Origin: BCD1 sp965230565
GTDB lineage: Bacteria; Bacteroidota; Bacteroidia; Chitinophagales; Saprospiraceae
Assembly (NCBI GenBank): GCA_965230565.1
Contig: CBDDLH010000005.1
Location: 62,001-126,000, forward strand
Length of the DNA stretch: 64,000 nt
Direction of reading: 5' to 3'
A program made the translations under genes and the position numbers. Below the pieces are notes generated by a model. It had not been told where the DNA came from, made no database searches, and saw only the letters and a program-made list of their open reading frames with translations. Below, piece after piece: positions 55,702 to 62,810 of the stretch; the first letter of the stretch is position 1; each line of letters begins with the position of its first letter.

Positions 55702-56448
55702 ATGAAACAACTGATTTTAGTAGATGCCGAGGAGCCATTCCGGCTGAAAATGAAACAACTGCTTACAGACTATTGCCCTGAAATCCGGATTGCGGGTGAG
55801 GCTTCCGATATACCTTCGGCTGTGAGGTTGATCAAACATCTGAACCCGGATATCGTATTGACCAGCATCCAGTTTAAAGAAGGAACGGCTTTTGATCTGC
55901 TCAATAAATTCTCAAACCCCGGATTTAAGGTGATCCTGACGGCTTTGTGTGGTGACTTTGCTCTCAAAGCCTTTAAGTATAATGTGGTGGATTATCTTTT
56001 GAAACCAGTGAACCCTGATGAATTGGTTAAGGCCATTGAAAAGGTGCTTGTATCGAAAGGCCCGGCTCTTCCCGAACCTGTTAGTCCGAACAACCGTATC
56101 CAAGCGAGGTTATCGGATAAAGTTGCTCTTACTACAACCAATGGACTTGCTTTTGTGAAACTGGAAAAGGTGGTTTATCTGCGCTCGGAAGGCAGTTATA
56201 CTACTTTTTTTCTGGAGGACGGAAAACAGCTCACAGTTTGCCGGGGTTTGAAGGAGTTTGAAGTAGGGTTGCCGGAAGACCATTTTTACCGAACGCATCA
56301 ATCTTATATCGTAAATACTGAACGGGTGGAGGAAATCAGCAAAAAGGACGGTTGTTTCGCCTTAATGCAGGGGGGCATTGAAATTCCGGTATCTCGGAGG
56401 AAGCGAGAATCATTTTTGGGATTTTTACAGGGAAGGATGGTTGGATGA
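55702..56448 (+). CDS. LytTR response regulator with a degenerate receiver domain
   Basis: A 248-residue protein with an N-terminal CheY-like domain (1-120) and a C-terminal LytTR DNA-binding domain (about 145-245; VYLRSEGSYTTFFLEDG, FYRTHQSYIVNTERV, IPVSRRKRESFL). In the receiver, the usual phospho-acceptor position in PDIVLTSIQF is S55, where family members have Asp (for example LVFLDIQMP). The acidic patch is also altered (VDAEE instead of VDDE). T80 and K101 are kept. It may thus work without phosphorylation. No sensor kinase gene is adjacent. It is divergent from the 2396-residue protein gene, which could be a target. Confidence 0.9.
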   Translation: MKQLILVDAEEPFRLKMKQLLTDYCPEIRIAGEASDIPSAVRLIKHLNPDIVLTSIQFKEGTAFDLLNKFSNPGFKVILTALCGDFALKAFKYNVVDYLLKPVNPDELVKAIEKVLVSKGPALPEPVSPNNRIQARLSDKVALTTTNGLAFVKLEKVVYLRSEGSYTTFFLEDGKQLTVCRGLKEFEVGLPEDHFYRTHQSYIVNTERVEEISKKDGCFALMQGGIEIPVSRRKRESFLGFLQGRMVG

Positions 56449-56511
56449 AAGGGAAGGACTTATTCAAGTTTCAGGCTTACCTGATGACATCAGGAAGTAA
56501 GTTCAAAAAAA

Positions 56512-56814
56512 TTAATTATTTACGGCCATTGTTGCATTAGGAATTTGTTCCAGTTCATTTTCTAAGTTATGAACTGATTCTTCAAGGTCGTAGTCAGTTT
56601 GTAAACCCAGCCAAAATTTTGCCGATACACCAAAGTACTTGTTCAACCTTAAAGCAGTATCGGCTGTAATACTTCGTTTGCCTTTAACAATTTGACTAAC
56701 TCTTGTTTGGGGAATATTTAAATCCTTAGCAAGTCTGTACTGGCTTATTTTTAGAGGTTTAAGAAATTCCTCAAGTAAAACTTCTCCTGGATGTATATTG
56801 GGTAATTTTTTCAT
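56512..56814 (-). CDS. higA: HigA family antitoxin
   Basis: A 100-residue helix-turn-helix protein of the HigA/VapI type. It begins with the family wording IHPGEVLLEEFLKPLKISQYR. The recognition helix region is IPQTRVSQIVKGKRSITADT, and LRLNKYFGVSAKFWLGLQ follows. It should neutralise the toxin encoded 9 bases upstream and repress the shared promoter. Toxin-first order is typical for higBA. Confidence 0.93.
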   Translation of the reverse strand: MKKLPNIHPGEVLLEEFLKPLKISQYRLAKDLNIPQTRVSQIVKGKRSITADTALRLNKYFGVSAKFWLGLQTDYDLEESVHNLENELEQIPNATMAVNN

Positions 56815-56823
56815 CTTCTGACT

Positions 56824-57105
56824 TTAGTGGTAATCGATTATTTCTACTTCATAAGCGTCTTTGATATCCCAATGAAAAATTATTCGCCAACGGTTATTTA
56901 TTCGTATACTATGAAAACCTTCGAGATTTCCTGATAATTTTTCAAGCCGATTTCCAGGGGGTATTTTGAGATCATTTATGTCTTGAGAGTTATTGATCAT
57001 TCTTAGTTTTCTCCTAGCAACAGGTTGGATTTGAGATGGATACTTTTTGGAATAATCTCCTTGCCAAATTCTTTCTGTTTCCTTGTTTCCAAAGGTTTTT
57101 ATCAT
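56824..57105 (-). CDS. higB: HigB/RelE family toxin
   Basis: A 93-residue RelE-fold mRNA interferase. I start it at the ATG at 57105 (MIKTFGNKETERIWQGD), because the in-frame start at 57132 would lie inside the promoter's -7 element. Conserved features include VARRKLRMINNSQDINDLKI, PPGNRLEKLSGNLEGFHSIR and the final INNRWRIIFHWDIKDAYEVE. Such toxins cut mRNA on the ribosome. higA follows after 9 bases. Single complete copies of both genes suggest an intact module. Confidence 0.93.
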   Translation of the reverse strand: MIKTFGNKETERIWQGDYSKKYPSQIQPVARRKLRMINNSQDINDLKIPPGNRLEKLSGNLEGFHSIRINNRWRIIFHWDIKDAYEVEIIDYH

Positions 57106-57129
57106 GGTGACGTCTCGAGTTACTAACGC

Positions 57130-57160
57130 CAAAGGTAAGTGTTTTGTTCCTTGAAAGCAA
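57130..57160 (-). promoter_or_regulatory. Promoter of higBA
   Basis: On the minus strand TTG (57160-57158), a 20-base spacer and TACCTTTG (57137-57130) match the Bacteroidota consensus TTG-N20-TAnnTTTG. Transcription should begin near 57123, about 18 bases before the higB ATG at 57105. Confidence 0.65.
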
Positions 57161-57166
57161 GGGTTT

Positions 57167-58618
57167 TTAAAATTTCACACAAACATTCTTAGGTTCCGTA
57201 AAAAACCTGAGTGCTTCCCAGCCTCCTTCACGTCCTACGCCGGAATGTTTCACACCTCCAAATGGTGTCCTGAGGTCACGGACCATCCAGCAGTTGATCC
57301 AAACGATACCGGCCTGAATCTTTTCTGCCATTCTTGAGGCGCGTTTCAGGTCATTGGTCCAGACAGTGGAAGCAAGGCCGTAAACGGTGCCATTGGCCAA
57401 TTCAAGGGCTTCTTCTTCTGTGTCAAAGGGTTCGATGGTCACCACCGGACCGAATATTTCTTCCTGGTTGGTACGGCATCCAATGGTAAGGCCTTCTATA
57501 ACCGCGGGTTTCATGTAGTATCCTCCGGAAAGGTTGCCGTCAAGTTTTAAGATTTCTCCACCACAGAGGATTTTTCCGCCCTCTTCCTTTGCCAATTGAA
57601 GATAGGATTGCACTTTGTCCAGATGTTGTTGGGAAACCAGTGCACCCAATTTGGTATCCTTATCAAATGGATCACCAACTTTCAATCTGGAAACCCTCTT
57701 AACCAATTCATCTCTGAATTTTTCATAGATGGTCCTTTCGACATAAATTCTTGATCCGCACAGACAGATTTGCCCGTTATTACCAAAAGAAGAGGAAACG
57801 GTTGTCCTGATCATCTCATCAAAGTCGCAATCAGCAAAGATGATATTGGGGTTTTTCCCGCCCAATTCCAGGGAGAGCTTTTTGAACATTGGGGCTGCTG
57901 TTGCAGCGATCTTTTTGCCGGTAGCAGTGCCTCCTGTAAAGGAAATGGCCTTGATCTTTGGATGTTCAATAATCGGTTGTCCGGCTTTGTTACCCAATCC
58001 GTGGACAATATTCAAAACACCTGGTGGCATTCCTGCTTCGATACAGATTTTCGAAAGCAGATAAGCTGTCATAGGAGTAATTTCCGAAGGTTTGGCTACC
58101 ACGCAGTTTCCTGTTGCCAATGCAGGGGCAATTTTCCAGCTAAAAAGATACAATGGCAGGTTCCATGGTGAAATACATCCGACAACTCCAAGCGGCTGAC
58201 GCAAGGTGTAGTTTACAGCAACGCCTTCCATATTGTGAGATTCTGAACCAAAATGCAGAATGCCTGTAGCAAAAAAACGGAAATTTTGAACCGCCCTTGG
58301 TATGTCCACTGAACGGGAAAGCCAAACAGGTTTCCCATTATCCATACTTTCAGCTTCCGCAAAAGCCTCCAGGTTGTCTTCAATACCCTGGGCAACAGCC
58401 ATGAGGATTTTGAATCGTTTATCAATCCCGCAGGAGGACCATTCCGGAAAAGCATTTTTGGCAGCATCATAGGCCAGTTCGATATCCCTGTCGTCAGAGT
58501 CCGGAATATAACTGTAGACCTCCCCGGTAGCTGGTTGATAATTGTTGATATACTCTCCCGACACCGGTGCCAGAAGTTCTCCGTTGATGTAATTCTGAAG
58601 GTGGGTTTCTATTTGCAT
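57167..58618 (-). CDS. Aldehyde dehydrogenase, 2-aminomuconate semialdehyde dehydrogenase type
   Basis: The start is set at 58618 (MQIETHLQNYINGELL); a longer frame adds 36 residues encoded by repeat words. The 483-residue enzyme has the NAD-binding SFTGGTATGKKIAATAAP, ELGGKNPNIIFADCD with the general base Glu, and the nucleophile C285 in NNGQICLCGSRIYVE. The CLC pattern and the NxxICLC context resemble 2-aminomuconate and 2-hydroxymuconate semialdehyde dehydrogenases. It would oxidise the semialdehyde formed after NbaC and a decarboxylase, placing it in the tryptophan pathway with kynA-nbaC-kmo, 22 kb away. The same composite repeat lies in front of it and of nbaC. Another aldehyde substrate is possible. 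Confidence 0.88.
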   Translation of the reverse strand: MQIETHLQNYINGELLAPVSGEYINNYQPATGEVYSYIPDSDDRDIELAYDAAKNAFPEWSSCGIDKRFKILMAVAQGIEDNLEAFAEAESMDNGKPVWLSRSVDIPRAVQNFRFFATGILHFGSESHNMEGVAVNYTLRQPLGVVGCISPWNLPLYLFSWKIAPALATGNCVVAKPSEITPMTAYLLSKICIEAGMPPGVLNIVHGLGNKAGQPIIEHPKIKAISFTGGTATGKKIAATAAPMFKKLSLELGGKNPNIIFADCDFDEMIRTTVSSSFGNNGQICLCGSRIYVERTIYEKFRDELVKRVSRLKVGDPFDKDTKLGALVSQQHLDKVQSYLQLAKEEGGKILCGGEILKLDGNLSGGYYMKPAVIEGLTIGCRTNQEEIFGPVVTIEPFDTEEEALELANGTVYGLASTVWTNDLKRASRMAEKIQAGIVWINCWMVRDLRTPFGGVKHSGVGREGGWEALRFFTEPKNVCVKF

Positions 58619-58908
58619 GGTTGTATTTGGTTGCTGGAAACCAGTTACTGGTTTCAAGTTACTGGTTTCTGGTTTTATTGCTCGCAGGCTCGCGTTTAAT
58701 GTTGTTTGATATGGTTTCAGATTCAAATTGGATGTCCTTGCGCCCTTTGCGCTTCCCCGCGATCATTGCGGTTAAATCACCTCTGTGCTCTCCCGACCTT
58801 TGGTGCGGGACAGGATCTGTGCCTTCTCTTTGCCACACGATATTTAAGTACCCTTCACTCACTTCCCAAACTCCACTGCAAACTGAGGACTGTAGACTGC
58901 CGACTGTC
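58619..58908 (-). repeat. Composite word repeat, copy upstream of the aldehyde dehydrogenase
   Basis: Read toward the gene: GACAGTCGGCAGTCTACAG; TTTGGGAAGTGAGTG; AGAGAAGGCACAGATCC with the 24-base segment at 58791-58814, then GGTGATTTAACCGCAATG and GCGCAAAGGGCGCAAGGAC; ATCCAATTTGAATC and CATATCAAACAACATTAAAC; CGAGCCTGCGAGCAAT; and an AACCAG block (AAACCAGAAACCAGTAAC) ending about 10 bases before the ATG. Order and orientation match the copy before nbaC block by block. Confidence 0.7.
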
Positions 58909-61500
58909 TTACTCCCCGAACTTCTCCACACTATCTCCGGTAATAATTCTACCAAAAAAGATGGCATTGGCCAATAATTTATTCGTTCCAAACCAAAAGG
59001 CTCTGAAGGCCGGGTCTTCAGCCATACTGATCACTTTACCCTGTCCATGGCCACTTACCACGATGCCCGCTGTATTCGCGAGGTCTTTCTGGTTTTTCTG
59101 ATTGATAAAACCTGCCCTCAATGGTGCGTCACCGTTAATGAGTGGTGTAGCATAAGGATTTTTGGCTGGTTCGATCAAAAAGGTACCTCTACGGAATACT
59201 GGCAGGTTTGCATTTTTATATCCATACAATATAGGATGACTCAAATCCGCCTGTTGTTCCAGAATAGCTCCGCCAATGACATGTCCGCCTCTGTCTCTTC
59301 GCAATTGCTGATAGGGACGTCTGCTTTCATCTTTTTTGGAAGCCACTTTTTTCCTGGCTCCCGACAGACCCCGCTGGATTGCCCATTCAGTTGCATTTGC
59401 AATAGTGATCATTGTGCCGCCATTCTGAATCCAGGATTTTAATTTTCCAATCGCGGTGTTATTCACTCCACGGTAGCTCCCGCTAGCCAGGATTATAGTA
59501 TTGTAACGATTCAGATCTGCTCTTCCAAGATTATCAGCATCGATCATGGTGACCGAAATATCGTAGCGTTGATCCAGTAAATGCCAGATGGCTCCTACGT
59601 TGTAAGAGGAAGTGCCTGGACCTGACAGCAATAAGATCTTGGCTTTTTCGAGCGGCCGGAAGTTGCTGGACCCCATGTCTAACCCTGTGGGTGTAAGACC
59701 AGTATCCTGATCAAAAAAGATCACTCCTGTTGCGCGGGCTGCTTCAGTAATTACTTGATGAACATCTTTGGAATTTTTACCCTCTTGTCCATTTGCCGGA
59801 ATCATAATGGTGCCGGGGGCAAATGCACGGGAAGATGTAGCAAAAGGTTGTGTCGCCACTTTTGCTCTTAGGCCTTTATTTAAGAGATAATTCAAAGCCT
59901 TTGGTGCATAATAGTCATCCCAGAGCATGAGGTAGGCATAATCACTGAATTCAGGATCCGAAGGTTGAGTTAAAGGCTTTAACCCTTCTATGGCTTCCCC
60001 CAATAATCCTGTATTGAATTCCTTTTTGCCAAGCCTTGCGAAATCCAGGTTGAAAGCATACTGCATAGACCATGCAGAAATGTCGTAGAACAGGCTGTCC
60101 TCAAAGGTCGTACTGGTATCAAATAGGGCTTTGATGAATGTATATTGAGGTTGTTCCAGAGGAATTACGTAAGCGTCATTTTTTGAAAAAGTTTTTCCTT
60201 TTGCTGATACGTTATTTCCAAGTGCATAAACTTCTACCTGGTGCCGGCGCAACATTTCAATGAGGTGCCCGGAACGGGACGGATCACCGGGTGTTGTAAA
60301 CACGTAAGCTTTTTCTTCATCGTTTTGGGCGAGTTTCATCGCATTGACATAAAACTGCCTTTGGTATTCCTGAAGATCTTTTCTCTTTTCACGGGTGGCT
60401 TCCAGAGTGGATAATGCAGTGGTCACCTGGTTGCGGATCGTAAAAGGGAAAGATAATACTCCGTTTATGGTTTCCTGCAAATGACCTCGGGAGGAAGCTT
60501 GCTCAAAAAGGATGCCGATACACCCGTTAACATCAGGATAGGTGGAGCCTTTTCCAATATAAAAATCATCAAAATTTTCCTCGGTGTAATAAAGGGAACC
60601 GATCCCATCGAGTGCTGCTGCGTGAAATGCTCCGATCTCGGCAGTCATTTCCTGATTTCTTTTTGGTGTGTGTGGGTTGATTCGGGTTTGTTCTCCCGGC
60701 ATAAAGAAAAAAGTGGAATTGGAACCCATTTCATGGTGGTCGGTCAATACATTGGGTTTCCACTCGTGGAAGGTTTTAAGACGTCCCTGGCTCTCAGGGT
60801 GCTGGGCAGGCATCCAGTCCCGGTTCAGGTCAAACCAGTAGTGGTTGGTTCTGCCTCTTGGCCATGGTTCGTTGTACTCAATATCCTGTGGGTCAGCAGT
60901 TAGGTTTTTGTTTTTGTGGGTATTGGCCCAGGATGCAAAACGGTTGAATCCATCCGGGTTGTAGCACGGATCTAAAAGAATGACCACATCATCGAGTAGT
61001 TTCTCTACATCTTTGCCTTTGCCAGCGGCGAGGTAGTAGGCTACCAATGGAGCAGCGTTGCCGCCACTGGGCTCATTACCATGTATACTGAATCCCTGGT
61101 AAAGGACTGCGGGTAATTTTGAAATATCCACGCTTTCCGACTGGTCTGGATCACTCAGCTTGGCGTGTTCGGTTTTGATCTCCTCCAGTTTTTTATGGTT
61201 CTTGGGAGAGGTAATAGTTAGGTAAACGAGGCGACGCCCTTCATGGCTTCGGCCATATTCCGTGATGGTGACTCTGGGAGAAATTCCGGCCAGCTCACGC
61301 ATATACATCAGTTGCTGATCATGGGTGATGTGCCATTCTCCGATCTGATATCCAAGTACTTCTTCAGGAGTTGGAATATCTTTATCGTAATTGATGTTGG
61401 GAAGGTAATAGTTCAGATCCGGATTCTGGGCTGAAGTGGAAAATATTCCCAGAATTAAAAAGGCTGATAGTGCAATCAGGTTTAGTAAAGTTCTTTGCAT
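58909..61500 (-). CDS. M14 family zinc carboxypeptidase, secreted
   Basis: An 863-residue protein with signal peptide (1-24, ending FSTSAQ). The M14 domain occupies about 45-370. It has zinc ligands in FSIHGNEPSGGNAAPLV (near residue 137), substrate-site residues in LLDPCYNPDGFNRFASW and FDLNRDWMP, and the third-ligand region TDHHEMGSNSTFFF. The remaining half (about 390-860) carries a flavodoxin or amidotransferase-like segment (KILLLSGPGTSSYNVGAIW, ILASGSYRG) of unknown role, common in this Bacteroidota subgroup. It should trim peptides in the periplasm. A -7-like TAATTTTG is at 61533-61526, about 26 bases upstream of the ATG. Confidence 0.93.
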   Translation of the reverse strand: MQRTLLNLIALSAFLILGIFSTSAQNPDLNYYLPNINYDKDIPTPEEVLGYQIGEWHITHDQQLMYMRELAGISPRVTITEYGRSHEGRRLVYLTITSPKNHKKLEEIKTEHAKLSDPDQSESVDISKLPAVLYQGFSIHGNEPSGGNAAPLVAYYLAAGKGKDVEKLLDDVVILLDPCYNPDGFNRFASWANTHKNKNLTADPQDIEYNEPWPRGRTNHYWFDLNRDWMPAQHPESQGRLKTFHEWKPNVLTDHHEMGSNSTFFFMPGEQTRINPHTPKRNQEMTAEIGAFHAAALDGIGSLYYTEENFDDFYIGKGSTYPDVNGCIGILFEQASSRGHLQETINGVLSFPFTIRNQVTTALSTLEATREKRKDLQEYQRQFYVNAMKLAQNDEEKAYVFTTPGDPSRSGHLIEMLRRHQVEVYALGNNVSAKGKTFSKNDAYVIPLEQPQYTFIKALFDTSTTFEDSLFYDISAWSMQYAFNLDFARLGKKEFNTGLLGEAIEGLKPLTQPSDPEFSDYAYLMLWDDYYAPKALNYLLNKGLRAKVATQPFATSSRAFAPGTIMIPANGQEGKNSKDVHQVITEAARATGVIFFDQDTGLTPTGLDMGSSNFRPLEKAKILLLSGPGTSSYNVGAIWHLLDQRYDISVTMIDADNLGRADLNRYNTIILASGSYRGVNNTAIGKLKSWIQNGGTMITIANATEWAIQRGLSGARKKVASKKDESRRPYQQLRRDRGGHVIGGAILEQQADLSHPILYGYKNANLPVFRRGTFLIEPAKNPYATPLINGDAPLRAGFINQKNQKDLANTAGIVVSGHGQGKVISMAEDPAFRAFWFGTNKLLANAIFFGRIITGDSVEKFGE

Positions 61501-61610
61501 AATTTCTCAAATAGTGGTGTTGCCTCAAAATTATAATTTTCAATGACAATTTTGATGGTTTGTTGGGAGTATGTGGCTAAATTTAGTTTTTAAACATTAT
61601 AAACCGTTAA

Positions 61611-62135
61611 ATGGATTTACGCGACGCCCTTTTGTCAGACCGGTCCAAGGAGCAAAGAAATGCCATTGTAGATTTTATCGGCACATCTCCGGACAGGTAT
61701 AAAGCTCTTTGGGAAATCATTAAAACAGAAGAGCCTCCTTTGCCGCAACGAGCGGCCTGGGTGTTGGACGAATCGAGCGTGAGACATCCTTATTTGTTTG
61801 ATCATATACTGGATGAGGCAGTTGCATTTTTATTACAGGAGGTACACGATGCTGTGCCCAGGGCTATTACCAAAATTTTAGGGTTGAGAACAAGCATTCC
61901 TGAACACCATCAGGGAATGTTATTCTCATTAGCTATCGATTGGATGCTTTCACCCGCTAAACCGGTAGCACTGAAGGTGCATTGTATGACTTTTGCTTGT
62001 ACCATTGCTATGCCCATACCAGAGTTGCGGCAAGAGCTGGCCATAGTCATTAAGGATCAGATGGAATATAATACTGTTGCGTTTTCCAGCAGAGGGAGGA
62101 AAATTCTCAAACGGTTGAATAAGGCAGCAGGGTAG
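61611..62135 (+). CDS. HEAT-like helical protein of unknown function
   Basis: A 174-residue all-helical soluble protein. The sequence shows paired amphipathic helices of 15-20 residues (DALLSDRSKEQRNAIVDFIG, ALWEIIKTEEPPLPQRAAWV, AVPRAITKILGLRTSIPEHH, PVALKVHCMTFACTIAMPIP) like HEAT or Armadillo repeats, ending basic (GRKILKRLNKAAG). It has no catalytic motif or signal. It is divergent from the M14 gene across 110 bases. I know similar proteins only as hypothetical; a protein-binding role is possible. Confidence 0.7.
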   Translation: MDLRDALLSDRSKEQRNAIVDFIGTSPDRYKALWEIIKTEEPPLPQRAAWVLDESSVRHPYLFDHILDEAVAFLLQEVHDAVPRAITKILGLRTSIPEHHQGMLFSLAIDWMLSPAKPVALKVHCMTFACTIAMPIPELRQELAIVIKDQMEYNTVAFSSRGRKILKRLNKAAG

Positions 62136-62810
62136 GGGGACAGGTTGCTGGTTACTTGTTACTGGTTTTTGATTGTTCCAGATGTTTCAGGTTGTTTCAA
62201 TGGTTATGGTTTTGGAAATATCAAAAATGCTTCCAGTTTGAACAACCTGAACCAAAAATACTTGTGGCTGTCGGGTGAAATATTTTGTAAACAGCCCTGG
62301 GGTTTATCATTTCGCTCCCTCGTCTTTCTTCTTTTTCCCGGCAAAAAACCGGACGAAAATAAACAGAATAATAGCAGTAATCATTTTGATCAATTAGTTT
62401 GTCCAATGTAATATTGGCTTGTTAAACGATGTTCACGGGATGCCCAAATTGGACATAATGAATTTAAGTTTCTAAACAACAGCCGTTTTTCAAAAATGGT
62501 TCTACCTGACCATTGTGAAATTCGACGGAAATATGAATTTCCTCGTCGTTTGGTATTAAATCCGGTACCGTGTCAAAATGTTACTATTATTCCTCAGAAT
62601 TTTTTAAACGCTTACTCTTTTTTGGTTTCAAGGCAACACCTTTTGCTCTCCCGCTTATCATGGTAAAGGTGTCGCCTTGAAACTTCTAAGTTGTTTCACG
62701 CAGATAACGCAGAATTACACAGATTTTTTATTTTAAAAACGGTCAACCTATTTCAGGGACGGACACTTCTACACTCCTAACTCTGCACCATGCACTTTGC
62801 ACTCCTATAT
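62136..62810. other. Repeat-rich convergent gap
   Basis: No gene is visible in 675 bases between converging genes. At 62136-62255 the minus strand reads AACAACCTGAAAC words then AACCAGTAACAAGTAACC, the last two blocks of the composite repeat, but here no gene start follows. At 62626-62682 is the third palindromic repeat. At 62695-62712 TTCACGCAGATAACGCAG repeats 15564-15581 exactly. From 62779 TGCACCATGCACTTTGCAC words resemble 28397-28436. Short frames here are repeat translations. Confidence 0.55.
62626..62682. repeat. Palindromic repeat with AAGGTGTCGCC arm, copy 3
   Basis: The arms TTTCAAGGCAACACCTTTT and TAAAGGTGTCGCCTTGAAA pair at almost every position around a centre GCTCTCCCGCTTATCATGG. 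It is the most regular of the three copies (others at 20778-20829 and 23603-23654). Confidence 0.65.

Noticed and set aside
56512..57160. higBA as evidence of a mobile island
   Set aside because: No integrase, transposase, att-like direct repeats or tRNA flank is visible.
58619..58726. N-terminal extension of the aldehyde dehydrogenase by 36 residues
   Set aside because: The extension is encoded by AACCAG words, and the family N-terminus begins near MQIETHLQNYING at 58618.
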